NCBI GenBank assembly: GCA_017479675.1
Contig: JAFVBX010000046.1
Location: forward strand, 1 to 41,848
Reading direction: 5' to 3'
Length of the DNA: 41,848 bases
DNA from: Prevotella sp.
GTDB taxonomy: Bacteria; Bacteroidota; Bacteroidia; Bacteroidales; Bacteroidaceae
Shown here in pieces: positions 35,601-41,848 of this stretch; the stretch's first letter is position 1, and each line of letters opens with the position of its first letter. The position numbers were made by a program, and so were the translations under genes. The notes beneath the pieces are model-generated. The model was not told where the DNA came from. It did not search any database and saw only the letters and a program-made list of their open reading frames with translations.

Positions 35601-36088
35601 TGGGCAAGAAGTTTGGTAAGCTGATGAAGGACGTCAACAACGCCGTGCTCGCCATGACGCAGGAGCAGATAGCCAAGCTGGAGGCAGAAGGCAGCATTGT
35701 CCTCATCGCAGCAGGGCAGGATGTTACCGTTGAGGCGGCAGACGTGGAGATTATCTCGGAAGACATCCCTGGATGGACGATAGCACAGGAGGGCACCATC
35801 ACCGTAGCCCTCGATATCGAGATAACGCCCGAACTGAAGAACGAAGGTATGGCGCGCCTCATCATCAAGCGCATCCAGGCTTTGAGAAAGGACTCTGGCT
35901 TCGAGATAACCGACCGCATCAACGTGGTGCTTGAGGAGAAGCCGGAACTCGTGGATGCCGTGAAAGCCTTCGGCGACCATATCTCTTCGCAGGTGCTTGC
36001 CAACAGCCTCGCCTTTGGCGATGCCTCTGACGGCGTGGAACAGGAGTTCGGCGAACAGAAGGCTAAGGTACTGATAATTAAGAACTAA
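32612..36088 (+). CDS. ileS: Isoleucyl-tRNA synthetase
   Basis: Charges tRNA-Ile and edits misactivated valine. Class I signatures: FFEGPPSANGHPGIHHVMGR (HIGH region), DTHGLPVELSVEKSLG, the editing domain with AWTTTPWTLPSNTAL and DGTGIVHIAPTFGADD, WFIRSTAKKDRM, and GIKMSKRLGN (KMSKS). Length 1158 aa is normal for the large Bacteroidetes/eukaryote-like IleRS with a long C-terminal region. GTG start (32612), matching how homologues begin MSKKFAE. Synthesises the enzyme that uses the tRNA modified by TilS, also encoded here. Confidence 0.97.
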   Translation: MSKKFAEHKGLNLVETNKEVLAEWEKNDVFHKSITEKEGCPQFVFFEGPPSANGHPGIHHVMGRTIKDTFLRYKTMKGYQVKRKAGWDTHGLPVELSVEKSLGITKEDIGKKISVDDYNDACRKNVMMYTNEWTQLTNKMGYWVDLEHPYITYDIKYIESLWYLLKQLYNKGLLYKGYTIQPYSPAAGTGLSSHELNQPGCYRDVKDTTVTAQFRVKDGATLSNAVAEKTLPLYILAWTTTPWTLPSNTALCVGPKIEYVAVKGNNPYTGEEAIYIIAESRLSAYFQPEKDEEGNVTKEIEVLWKGIGADLVGLHYEQLMPWVKPSAIENDKVVDKSADAFRVIPGDYVTTEDGTGIVHIAPTFGADDAKVAKDAGIPSLFIVDKAGDTRPMVDFQGKYFVKDDIDAEFLALCVNESYWKHAGDYVKNAYDPKYNVDGKYDEKAAAKDMDLNVVICLEMKEEGTAFKIEKHVHNYPHCWRTDKPVLYYPLDSWFIRSTAKKDRMFELNQTINWHPESTGTGRFGKWLENLNVWNLSRSRYWGTPLPIWRNRDTKEEICIGSLEELYNEIEKAVKAGVMESNPLKDKGFVPGDMSQENYDRIDIHRPYVDYIKLVGKDGSVLTRELDLIDVWFDSGAMPYAQIHYPFENKDLIDKNIAYPADFIAEGVDQTRGWFFTLHAIGTMVFDSVAFKNVISNGLVLDKNGIKMSKRLGNVINPFDCIDTYGTDAVRWYMVTNSSPWDNLSFDPDGVKEVTSSFFIKLYQAYSFFTLYANVDGFEYKEADIDYSKRPDFDRWLLSELNTLVKDVDKYLADYDVTPAGRLIQNFVIDKLSNWYIRLNKKRFWGGGMTDDKLSAYQTLYTCIETLARLIAPISPFYADQLFKDLNEVTGRDNALSVHLAKFPEANEAYIDTELEQAMQVAMQVTSMVLSLRKKVKIPVIQALQTISIPAGDSTLRARIERMAGVILAETNVKELSFIEEGSGMQLVKKVKCNFRVMGKKFGKLMKDVNNAVLAMTQEQIAKLEAEGSIVLIAAGQDVTVEAADVEIISEDIPGWTIAQEGTITVALDIEITPELKNEGMARLIIKRIQALRKDSGFEITDRINVVLEEKPELVDAVKAFGDHISSQVLANSLAFGDASDGVEQEFGEQKAKVLIIKN

Positions 36089-36122
36089 GAAATAAATATA
36101 CTAACCAAACACATATTTGACT

Positions 36123-36506
36123 ATGGCAGAAATAAAGAAACGCTACAGCGACGCAGACCTTGAAGAATTCAAGCAGATTATCGACGAGAAGTTGGAACGT
36201 GCCCGCAAGGACTACGAAGACATGATGAAGCAGTTGCGCAACGACGAGGGCAACGACGTGGCAGACACCTCTCCAACCTACAAGGTGCTGGAGGAGGGTT
36301 CTACTACCCAGAACCGTGCCGAGATACTCGTGCTGGCAGAGCGTCAGCAGAAGTTTATCAAGGGACTGGAGCAGGCTCTCGTGCGCATACAGAACAAGAC
36401 CTACGGCATAGACCGCATGACAGGCGAGCTGATACCTAAGGAGCGCCTCCGTGCCGTGCCTCACGCTACTCTCTCCGTAGAGTCTAAAATGAAGAAGAAC
36501 CACTAA
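36123..36506 (+). CDS. TraR/DksA family protein lacking zinc-finger cysteines
   Basis: A 127-aa protein of the DksA/TraR superfamily, which binds the RNA polymerase secondary channel. An N-terminal coiled coil (about 10-75; DLEEFKQIIDEKLERARKDYEDMMKQL) is followed by RIQNKTYGIDRMTGELIPKERLRAVPHATLSVESK, the position of the C4 zinc finger. None of the four usual Cys is present; the Asp in TYGID occupies the place of the first Cys, which is often kept in Bacteroides homologues as I recall them. The fold may be held without zinc. ATG at 36123 chosen over an upstream TTG (36117). lspA follows immediately. Confidence 0.9.
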   Translation: MAEIKKRYSDADLEEFKQIIDEKLERARKDYEDMMKQLRNDEGNDVADTSPTYKVLEEGSTTQNRAEILVLAERQQKFIKGLEQALVRIQNKTYGIDRMTGELIPKERLRAVPHATLSVESKMKKNH

Positions 36507-37142
36507 GTGTTTCAAAACCCGAAATCCAAAGCTACGTGCCTCATCCTGTTGGAGGTGCTGCTCCTCGTCATCGACCAGATTACGAAAATCTCGGTTAAGA
36601 CGGGGATGCGCCTGCATGAGAGCATACACGTAACGGACTGGTTCTACATATCGTTCATCGAGAACAATGGTATGGCATACGGCATGTCGTTCATTCCCAA
36701 ACCGTTGCTGACGGCGTTCCGTTTCGCGGCATGCTGCTTCCTCGTATGGTACATCCGCAAGGAGATACTGTCAGGTGCGCGCATGGTGTGGCTGGTGTTG
36801 TTGACGATGGTGTTAGCCGGTGCGGCAGGCAACCTGATAGACTGTATGTTTTACGGTCTCATCTTCTCTGGGTCGTCACCCTACAGCGTGTCGTTCCTCG
36901 TGCCGTTCGGCACAGGCTATGCCCCCTTCCTTGAGGGTAGGGTGGTCGATATGCTCTATTTCCCTCTCGTGGTGACGGAGTATCCTGACTGGGTGCCTCT
37001 GTGGGGAGGCGAGCCGTTCATCTTCTTCTCTCCCGTGTTCAACTTTGCCGATGCCTGTATCTCGGTGAGCGTGGTGGCGATACTCCTCTTTTGCCGAAAA
37101 GAGCTGGCGATGCTCAGCAACAGAACGAATGAGAAGGCTTAG
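36507..37142 (+). CDS. lspA: Lipoprotein signal peptidase (signal peptidase II)
   Basis: Inner-membrane aspartic protease that removes signal peptides from prolipoproteins after lipidation. Four membrane segments are visible, with NNGMAYGM, the catalytic motif AGAAGNLIDCMFYG (Asn and first Asp) and FNFADACISVSV (second Asp). GTG start directly after the preceding stop. Length 211 aa, longer than the Gram-negative norm of about 165 because of a periplasmic insertion (FYGLIFSGSSPYSVSFLVPFG and following), usual for Bacteroidetes. The 3' end overlaps the DUF4296 lipoprotein by 14 bases; many lipoproteins in this window would be its substrates. Confidence 0.94.
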   Translation: MFQNPKSKATCLILLEVLLLVIDQITKISVKTGMRLHESIHVTDWFYISFIENNGMAYGMSFIPKPLLTAFRFAACCFLVWYIRKEILSGARMVWLVLLTMVLAGAAGNLIDCMFYGLIFSGSSPYSVSFLVPFGTGYAPFLEGRVVDMLYFPLVVTEYPDWVPLWGGEPFIFFSPVFNFADACISVSVVAILLFCRKELAMLSNRTNEKA

Positions 37143-37935
37143 CTACATATTACTGTTGGTATGTACGCTTGCGGCATGCCGTCCGGGTATTCCTTCGGAC
37201 GTGCTGTCCGAGGGCGACATGGTTGACATACTGTATGACATGCACATAGCGCAGGCTATGTCGGAAATGCCAGAGGTGATGCCTGACGGCAAGGACGTGG
37301 TGGCGCTGCGCTCAGCTATACTGAAGAAACACGACGTGACGCCCGAGGAGTATGAACGCTCCTACGTGTTCTACTGCAGCAACGCCCACCTCATGCACGA
37401 GATATATCAGGACTTGTCGGAGAGGATAAAGGACAACGTCATAGCTGCCGGCGGAAAGATACAGGGCATAGAGACCGAGGAGGCAGACACGGCAAACGTG
37501 TGGATCCAGGAGCCCTACGCCATACTGATGGACCAGCCGCCGTACAACAAGATACAGTTTTCCGTCATGCCTGACTCCACCTTCCAGACAGGAGACCGCA
37601 TCAACTTGCAGTACGATGCGCAGATGCTGGCACAGGACGGCTCTTGCAACGTCATGGCGTGCATGAACATCTTCTATCCGGGCGACAGTATTATAAATAA
37701 GGTGCAGTCTGTCAGCTCCAACGGCCGCGGCGTGTTGTCGTTAGGCAGCGACAGGGCTACTCTCCTCACCAAGATAACGGGATATTTTCTCCTCACCAAG
37801 AATGTCGGCGGAGATGGCGACAGGATAAAGAACCCCTTCCGCCTCGTGGTGCTCCGTAATATAAAACTACTCCATTTACATGAACAAGGAACAGGAAAAA
37901 CTCAGGAAGAAGAGTCCGGTGCAGATCAAGAATAA
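37129..37935 (+). CDS. DUF4296 lipoprotein
   Basis: A 268-aa exported lipoprotein. The signal peptide [17 protein letters not shown] ends in lipobox Cys17. The conserved block [30 protein letters not shown] is the DUF4296 signature, followed by a charged region and a beta-rich C-terminal part ([23 protein letters not shown]). Function unknown; in Bacteroidetes it commonly follows lspA, which suggests a role in lipoprotein or envelope biology. Its start overlaps lspA by 14 bases and its last 56 bases overlap smpB, so the C-terminal tail is partly dictated by smpB coding sequence. Confidence 0.88.
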   Translation: MRRLSYILLLVCTLAACRPGIPSDVLSEGDMVDILYDMHIAQAMSEMPEVMPDGKDVVALRSAILKKHDVTPEEYERSYVFYCSNAHLMHEIYQDLSERIKDNVIAAGGKIQGIETEEADTANVWIQEPYAILMDQPPYNKIQFSVMPDSTFQTGDRINLQYDAQMLAQDGSCNVMACMNIFYPGDSIINKVQSVSSNGRGVLSLGSDRATLLTKITGYFLLTKNVGGDGDRIKNPFRLVVLRNIKLLHLHEQGTGKTQEEESGADQE

Positions 37936-38359
37936 GAAGGCTGCATTCGACTATTTCTTTATTGACACATACACGGCAGGCATAGTGCTCACGGGTACCG
38001 AGATAAAGAGTATCCGCTTGGGCAAGGCGTCGCTTGTCGATACATTCTGCTACATTCATAACGGAGAGATATGGGTAAAGGGCATGAACATCAGCCCTTA
38101 CTTCTACGGGTCGTACAACAATCACGAGGCACGCCGCGACCGCAAGCTGTTGCTCACCAAGCGCGAGATACACCATTTGGAGGAAGACACCAAGGCTGTA
38201 GGCTACACCATCGTGCCCACCTTATTGTTTATAGACGACAAAGGCAGGGCGAAGCTCGACATAGCCCTATGCCGAGGCAAGAAAGAGTACGACAAGCGCG
38301 AAACCCTCAAGCTCAAGCAAGACAAGCGTGAAATGGAGCGTGCCATCAAGCACTTTTAG
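37880..38359 (+). CDS. smpB: SsrA-binding protein
   Basis: Binds tmRNA and delivers it to stalled ribosomes. The OB-fold core shows [54 protein letters not shown] and [24 protein letters not shown] (the C-terminal basic tail). Length 159 aa. The start at 37880 is inside the DUF4296 gene; [25 protein letters not shown] fits the family's N-terminus closely, with VQIKNKKA aligned to the usual beginning. tmRNA itself is not in this window. Confidence 0.95.
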   Translation: MNKEQEKLRKKSPVQIKNKKAAFDYFFIDTYTAGIVLTGTEIKSIRLGKASLVDTFCYIHNGEIWVKGMNISPYFYGSYNNHEARRDRKLLLTKREIHHLEEDTKAVGYTIVPTLLFIDDKGRAKLDIALCRGKKEYDKRETLKLKQDKREMERAIKHF

Positions 38360-38363
38360 TTCA

Positions 38364-38384
38364 TAACTCTTAACTCTTAACTCC
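38364..38384. repeat. TAACTCT heptamers before recR
   Basis: Three tandem units (TAACTCT, TAACTCT, TAACTCC), the reverse complement of the AGAGTTA family at valS, end three bases before the TTG start of recR. Confidence 0.9.
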
Positions 38385-38386
38385 CT

Positions 38387-38983
38387 TTGCCCACACTACT
38401 TGACAATGCAGTAACACATTTTTCCCGTCTTCCCGGGATAGGGCGCAAGACAGCCTTGCGCCTCGTGCTCCACATGCTGCGTCAGGAGAAGGAGGACGTT
38501 GACGCCTTTGCCGATGCCCTCACGGTTTTGCGCCGTGACGTGAAGTATTGCAAGGTCTGCTACAACATATCCGACGAAGAGGTGTGCCCTATCTGCTCAG
38601 ATGCGCGGCGCGACAGCTCCGTCATCTGCGTGGTGGAGAACATACAGGACGTACTCGCCATAGAGCAGACGCAGCAGTACAATGGACTCTACCACGTGCT
38701 TGGCGGCATCATATCGCCTATGGACGGCGTGGGACCTAACGACATAAAAATCAGCGAGCTGGTTGACAGGGTAGGCAGCGGCGAGGTCAAGGAGGTCATC
38801 TTTGCCCTTGCCAGCACTATGGAGGGCGACACCACCAATTTCTACATCTCGCGTCGCCTGCAAGCCTTCCCCGATGTGAAGCTCTCCGTCATAGCTCGTG
38901 GCATCAGCGTTGGCGACGAGTTGCAATACACCGACGAGGTGACGCTCGGCAGGAGCATCCTCAACCGCACTCCGCTAAAATAA
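38387..38983 (+). CDS. recR: Recombination protein RecR
   Basis: Loads RecA at gaps with RecF/RecO in recombinational repair. An N-terminal HhH region ([18 protein letters not shown]), the C4 zinc finger [16 protein letters not shown], then the Toprim domain with [29 protein letters not shown]. Length 198 aa is standard. TTG start at 38387, three bases after a heptamer tract; there is no ATG in frame before the conserved HhH region, so this start is the only sensible one. Follows smpB closely. Confidence 0.95.
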   Translation: MPTLLDNAVTHFSRLPGIGRKTALRLVLHMLRQEKEDVDAFADALTVLRRDVKYCKVCYNISDEEVCPICSDARRDSSVICVVENIQDVLAIEQTQQYNGLYHVLGGIISPMDGVGPNDIKISELVDRVGSGEVKEVIFALASTMEGDTTNFYISRRLQAFPDVKLSVIARGISVGDELQYTDEVTLGRSILNRTPLK

Positions 38984-38998
38984 CTCTCCATAATAGAA

Positions 38999-39502
38999 AT
39001 GATAGAAGTAACGATACATGATTCGGAGCTGCGCAAGGCAGCCGCAGAGGGCATAGACGCCTTCCTCGACCTTGTCATTGCCGCCACACGCAAAGCTATC
39101 GGCGGTGAGCTGACGGCAGAGAACATGGCTCAGATGTCGAGCAGCCAGATAACCCTCATGGGCTATGCCACGCTGCGGGACGAACTGATGGACGGCGGCT
39201 TCGTGCAGCTGATATACAACGGCTACGGCCCCTTCTTCTTCCGCAACCCCTTCGACGTTGCCATGCGCGACTGGGGACTGGTGGAGCTGTGCCGCCTCAT
39301 GCGCAGGGTGAAGAAGCAATACATCAAGTACAGGGAAGAGATAGAGAAGGAGATGAGCGACGAGGATTTCATGGCGCTCTACGAGCGGCTGCCAGCCTTT
39401 GAGGACTTCGACGACGAGTTCGTCACCAACGAGGAACGATGGACGGCGCAGGTAGCCTTTTATGTGGATGAACACCTTGAGGATTTTATAAAAAAAACAT
39501 AA
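38999..39502 (+). CDS. DMP19-family protein (DUF4375-like)
   Basis: A 167-aa soluble protein with the DMP19/DUF4375 pattern: QITLMGYATLRDELMDGGFVQLIYNGYGPFFFRNPFDVAMRDWGL and an acidic, helical remainder (EEIEKEMSDEDFMALYERLPAFEDFDDEF). Similar domains occur in DNA-mimic and toxin-immunity proteins. The high acidity agrees with a DNA-mimic role, but that is inference. It follows recR by 15 bases on the same strand and ends at a heptamer tract. Possible anti-nuclease or partner-binding role, unproven. Confidence 0.78.
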   Translation: MIEVTIHDSELRKAAAEGIDAFLDLVIAATRKAIGGELTAENMAQMSSSQITLMGYATLRDELMDGGFVQLIYNGYGPFFFRNPFDVAMRDWGLVELCRLMRRVKKQYIKYREEIEKEMSDEDFMALYERLPAFEDFDDEFVTNEERWTAQVAFYVDEHLEDFIKKT

Positions 39503-39548
39503 TTCTTAATTCTTAATTCTTAATTATTAATTATTTTTCGTATCTTTG
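39501..39548 (+). promoter_or_regulatory. Promoter of the NifU-like gene with heptamer tract
   Basis: ATTCTTA units (39502-39529) run into the -33 region of TATCTTTG at 39541-39548. Start near 39555; leader about 35 bases. The same layout occurs at both tRNA promoters and at uxaB. Confidence 0.8.
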
Positions 39549-39589
39549 CACGAAATTTGGAACTTTACATTATTAACAAACAATAGAAT

Positions 39590-40291
39590 ATGATTTACAC
39601 TAAGGAAGTCAACGACATGTGCGTCGTTGCAAAAGGTCCTAACCACGGTCCTGCTCCTATCCCAGAGGAGGGCAAGTGGATTCAGGCAAAGGAGATAAAG
39701 GACATCTCCGGTATGACCCACGGCATCGGCTGGTGTGCTCCACAGCAGGGTTGCTGCAAGCTTTCACTCAACGTCAAGGACGGCATCATCGAGGAGGCTC
39801 TCATTGAGACCATCGGCTGTTCAGGCATGACTCACTCTGCTGCTATGGCATCAGAGATTCTGCCAGGCAAGACCATCCTCGAGGCTCTCAACACCGACCT
39901 CGTATGTGACGCCATCAACACGGCTATGCGCGAGCTCTTCCTGCAGATTGTCTATGGTCGCACGCAGTCAGCCTTCTCTGAGGGAGGTCTCGCCATCGGC
40001 GCAGGCCTCGAAGACCTTGGCAAGGGACTCGTATCACAGTGCGGCACCCTCTACGGCACCAAGGCTAAGGGCACCCGTTACCTCCAGCTCACCGAGGGCT
40101 ACATCACCAACCAGTACCTCGACGAGGACAATGAGGTTTGCGGTTATGAGTGCGTCCACATGGGCAAGTTCATGGATGTAGTCAAGAAGGGCGTTGACGC
40201 CAACGAGGCTCTCAAGCAGGTGACAGGCACCTACGGCCGCACCACTCCTGAGCAGGGCGCAGTTAAGTTCATTGATCCACGTAAGAATTAA
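39590..40291 (+). CDS. NifU-like iron-sulfur scaffold protein
   Basis: A 233-aa protein related to NifU/IscU N-terminal scaffolds, here of the Bacteroidetes type paired with GGGtGRT proteins. Cys residues sit in GIGWCAPQQGCCKL, ETIGCSGMTHS and LVCDAINTAM, the spacing expected for cluster-binding Cys of NifU-type scaffolds, although the local sequence differs from E. coli IscU. It is strongly codon-optimised and has its own promoter. The next gene begins 21 bases downstream behind a consensus Shine-Dalgarno site. It probably receives or holds an Fe-S cluster with that partner; the target is unknown. Confidence 0.85.
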   Translation: MIYTKEVNDMCVVAKGPNHGPAPIPEEGKWIQAKEIKDISGMTHGIGWCAPQQGCCKLSLNVKDGIIEEALIETIGCSGMTHSAAMASEILPGKTILEALNTDLVCDAINTAMRELFLQIVYGRTQSAFSEGGLAIGAGLEDLGKGLVSQCGTLYGTKAKGTRYLQLTEGYITNQYLDEDNEVCGYECVHMGKFMDVVKKGVDANEALKQVTGTYGRTTPEQGAVKFIDPRKN

Positions 40292-40299
40292 AAAATAGA

Positions 40300-40304
40300 G
40301 GAGG
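40300..40304 (+). promoter_or_regulatory. Strong Shine-Dalgarno site of the GGGtGRT gene
   Basis: GGAGG within AGAGGAGGAAC, eight bases before ATG 40313. Such sites are rare in Bacteroidetes, and no other gene here has one this clear. Confidence 0.85.
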
Positions 40305-40312
40305 AACAAACT

Positions 40313-41323
40313 ATGATAAGAGAAGTAAAATTCGAGTCACAAGACCGTCGTATGAAGCAGGTGCTCGCTGCCCTGAACGAGAACGGTATTTCCTCTATTG
40401 AAGAGGCAAACGAAATATGTGAGAAGGCAGGTCTCGACCCTTACAAGACATGTGAAGAGACCCAGATGATATGCTTTGAGAACGCCAAGTGGGCTTACGT
40501 AGTAGGTTCGGCTATCGCCCTCAAGAAGGGTTGCAAGACAGCTGCTGAGGCTGCTGAGGCTATCGGCATCGGTTTGCAGTCATTCTGCATCCCAGGCTCT
40601 GTAGCCGACGACCGTAAGGTGGGCATAGGTCACGGTAACCTTGCTGCACGTCTGCTCCGCGAGGAGACCGAGTGCTTCGCATTCCTCGCAGGCCACGAGT
40701 CATTCGCTGCTGCCGAGGGTGCCATCAAGATTGCCGAGATGGCAAACAAGGTGCGCCAGAAGCCGCTCCGCGTCATCCTCAACGGTTTGGGCAAGGATGC
40801 TGCCATGATTATCTCACGCATCAACGGCTTCACCTATGTGCAGACACAGTTCGACTACTTCACCGGCGAGCTCAAGGTCGTTAAGACCAAGGCTTACTCC
40901 AACGGTCCGCGCGCCAAGGTGAACTGCTACGGCGCTGACGACGTTCGTGAGGGCGTTGCCATCATGTGGCGTGAGAACGTTGACGTTTCCATCACTGGTA
41001 ACTCAACCAACCCAACACGCTTCCAGCACCCAACGGCAGGCACCTACAAGAAGGAGCGCATCCTCGCAGGCAAGCCATATTTCTCTGTAGCATCAGGCGG
41101 CGGCACAGGTCGCACACTGCACCCAGACAACATGGCGGCAGGTCCAGCATCATACGGCATGACCGACACCCTCGGACGTATGCACTCTGACGCTCAGTTC
41201 GCAGGCTCTTCTTCAGTTCCTGCACACGTAGAGATGATGGGCTTCCTCGGCATTGGCAACAACCCAATGGTAGGTTGTACCGTAGCTTGCGCCGTAAACG
41301 TTGCCCTGGCACTCAACAAGTAA
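40313..41323 (+). CDS. GGGtGRT protein
   Basis: A 336-aa conserved protein of unknown biochemical role named for the motif ASGGGTGRTLHPDN, present near residue 265. Other blocks: FCIPGSVADDRKVGIGHGNLAARLL, VILNGLGKDAAMIISRINGFTYV, VSITGNSTNPTRFQHPTAGTYKKE and HVEMMGFLGIGNNPMVGCTVACAV. The C-terminal Cys residues and its constant pairing with a NifU-like scaffold suggest metal or Fe-S chemistry, but this is inference. Codons are highly optimised and it has a strong Shine-Dalgarno, so it is likely abundant. A terminator follows, closing a two-gene operon. Confidence 0.92.
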   Translation: MIREVKFESQDRRMKQVLAALNENGISSIEEANEICEKAGLDPYKTCEETQMICFENAKWAYVVGSAIALKKGCKTAAEAAEAIGIGLQSFCIPGSVADDRKVGIGHGNLAARLLREETECFAFLAGHESFAAAEGAIKIAEMANKVRQKPLRVILNGLGKDAAMIISRINGFTYVQTQFDYFTGELKVVKTKAYSNGPRAKVNCYGADDVREGVAIMWRENVDVSITGNSTNPTRFQHPTAGTYKKERILAGKPYFSVASGGGTGRTLHPDNMAAGPASYGMTDTLGRMHSDAQFAGSSSVPAHVEMMGFLGIGNNPMVGCTVACAVNVALALNK

Positions 41324-41356
41324 TACATACGCATTACACACATACAACTCATAGAG

Positions 41357-41392
41357 TCACGAACCAGCCCCGCCGTTGGTTCGTGATTTTTT
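41357..41392 (+). terminator. Terminator after the GGGtGRT gene
   Basis: TCACGAACCA (41357-41366) pairs with TGGTTCGTGA (41377-41386), then six Ts. Confidence 0.92.
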
Positions 41393-41418
41393 ATCTATAA
41401 GCTTGCCGTTTCGCTTGC

Positions 41419-41629
41419 AGAAGCTAAGCTCCTGCCTGCGGAAGCTTAGCCTCTACGTGTGGAAACTATGCATCTGTATGTAATAGCTTTGCCTCTGCCT
41501 CAAATTAACCAGTTAATTTTTGAAATTTACCAGTTAATTCGTTAAATTTACTAGTTAATTTATCACAGAAGCTAAGCGTCAGCATTTGGAAACGAAGCAT
41601 CCACGCATGGAAACTCGCCCTCTGCAAGT
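41419..41629. repeat. 21-base phased repeat array, right edge
   Basis: GGAAGC-type units start at 41419, 41440, 41461 and 41482, and again at 41567, 41588 and 41609 (one base out of phase). The stretch between is also 21-periodic: ACCAGTT at 41508 and 41529, ACTAGTT at 41550. Conserved positions C6, GC10-11 and C14 hold in six of the seven GGAAGC-type units; the unit at 41609 has CC at 10-11. No ORF is present. Confidence 0.85.
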
Positions 41630-41680
41630 GGTCGGTATGCACTCGTACATTATATGATTAAGTAGATTTCCTCCAAATAA

Positions 41681-41709
41681 TTTTGCGAAAAAAAAACTTC
41701 GTATATTTG
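41681..41709 (+). promoter_or_regulatory. Promoter of the right-edge gene
   Basis: TATATTTG at 41702-41709 matches TAnnTTTG; TTTTG at 41681-41685 is a slightly close -33 element. Confidence 0.65.
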
Positions 41710-41779
41710 CAAGCAGAAACAGATATTCTCACATTGTTAAAACCACATGAGCCAATGAGATAGTAAATCTTAAAGACAT

Positions 41780-41848
41780 ATGGAAATAGAAGCGTTAGCT
41801 TATATTCTTGTTCTATCGAAATCGCCAATTTCAAAAGAACTGCAAGAG
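41780..41848 (+). CDS. Partial CDS at the window edge
   Basis: An open frame from ATG 41780 to the edge (23 codons, MEIEALAYILVLSKSPISKE...) with no stop. It follows a plausible promoter by about 70 bases. Too short to name; an ATG at 41747 is not in this frame. Confidence 0.45.
   Translation, partial: MEIEALAYILVLSKSPISKELQE

Overview
The window looks like a chromosomal segment of a Bacteroidales bacterium, most likely Prevotella or a close relative. The evidence is promoter sites of the Bacteroidetes form TAnnTTTG with an upstream TTG or TTTG, almost no Shine-Dalgarno sequences, and gene families typical of the phylum: the glutamine-dependent NadE, bifunctional HisB, DUF4296 lipoprotein, TIGR02757 protein, HU-HIG protein and the NifU-like/GGGtGRT pair. 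This is inferred from sequence features only; no database search was run.

Layout. 39-9889 (+) is a dense housekeeping run: nadE, ispE, dnaB, a 3'-5' exonuclease, an RlmI-type methyltransferase, tilS, a beta-helix lipoprotein and cdd. 9890-12394 is looser and more AT-rich: a probable 6S RNA, a small lipoprotein, an unrecognised 396-aa protein and a structured leader. 12395-15341 (+) is an accessory-looking cassette: RepA-like ATPase, zinc-ribbon/Toprim-like protein and HU-like protein, with folded leaders or hairpins between them. 15507-24074 (+) holds valS, a membrane protein, hisB, a tagaturonate reductase, a TIGR02757 protein and gapA, with mscL on the minus strand. 24220-27272 (-) reads mtaB, a family 2 glycosyltransferase and sodB. 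27603-28456 has a tiny repeat-bearing lipoprotein, tRNA-Cys and tRNA-Leu. 28507-29880 (-) is a GH28 pectinase. 30068-39502 (+) carries an aminotransferase, an FtsX-like permease, ileS, a TraR/DksA relative, lspA, a DUF4296 lipoprotein, smpB, recR and a DMP19-type protein. 39590-41323 (+) is a NifU-like scaffold plus a GGGtGRT protein. A new gene begins at 41780 and runs off the edge.

Functional themes: translation and tRNA biology (valS, ileS, tilS, mtaB, smpB, two tRNAs), replication and repair (dnaB, recR), lipoprotein processing (lspA with several lipoproteins), and pectin/galacturonate use (GH28 plus tagaturonate reductase).

The most unusual layer is repeat DNA. (1) A near-identical hexamer-based repeat of about 24-28 nt sits in frame inside tilS, valS and twice in a lipoprotein gene, encoding Gly-Asn/Val-Asn strings. 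(2) A palindromic element sits in frame in nadE. (3) Degenerate 21-nt phased repeats (two DNA helical turns) occur in three intergenic places, one inside the HU-gene leader. (4) Heptamer and nonamer tandem tracts abut at least four promoters and many start codons, and in some cases supply start or stop codons. (5) Two long leaders in the ATPase/HU cassette show nested or competing pairings suggestive of pseudoknots or switches.
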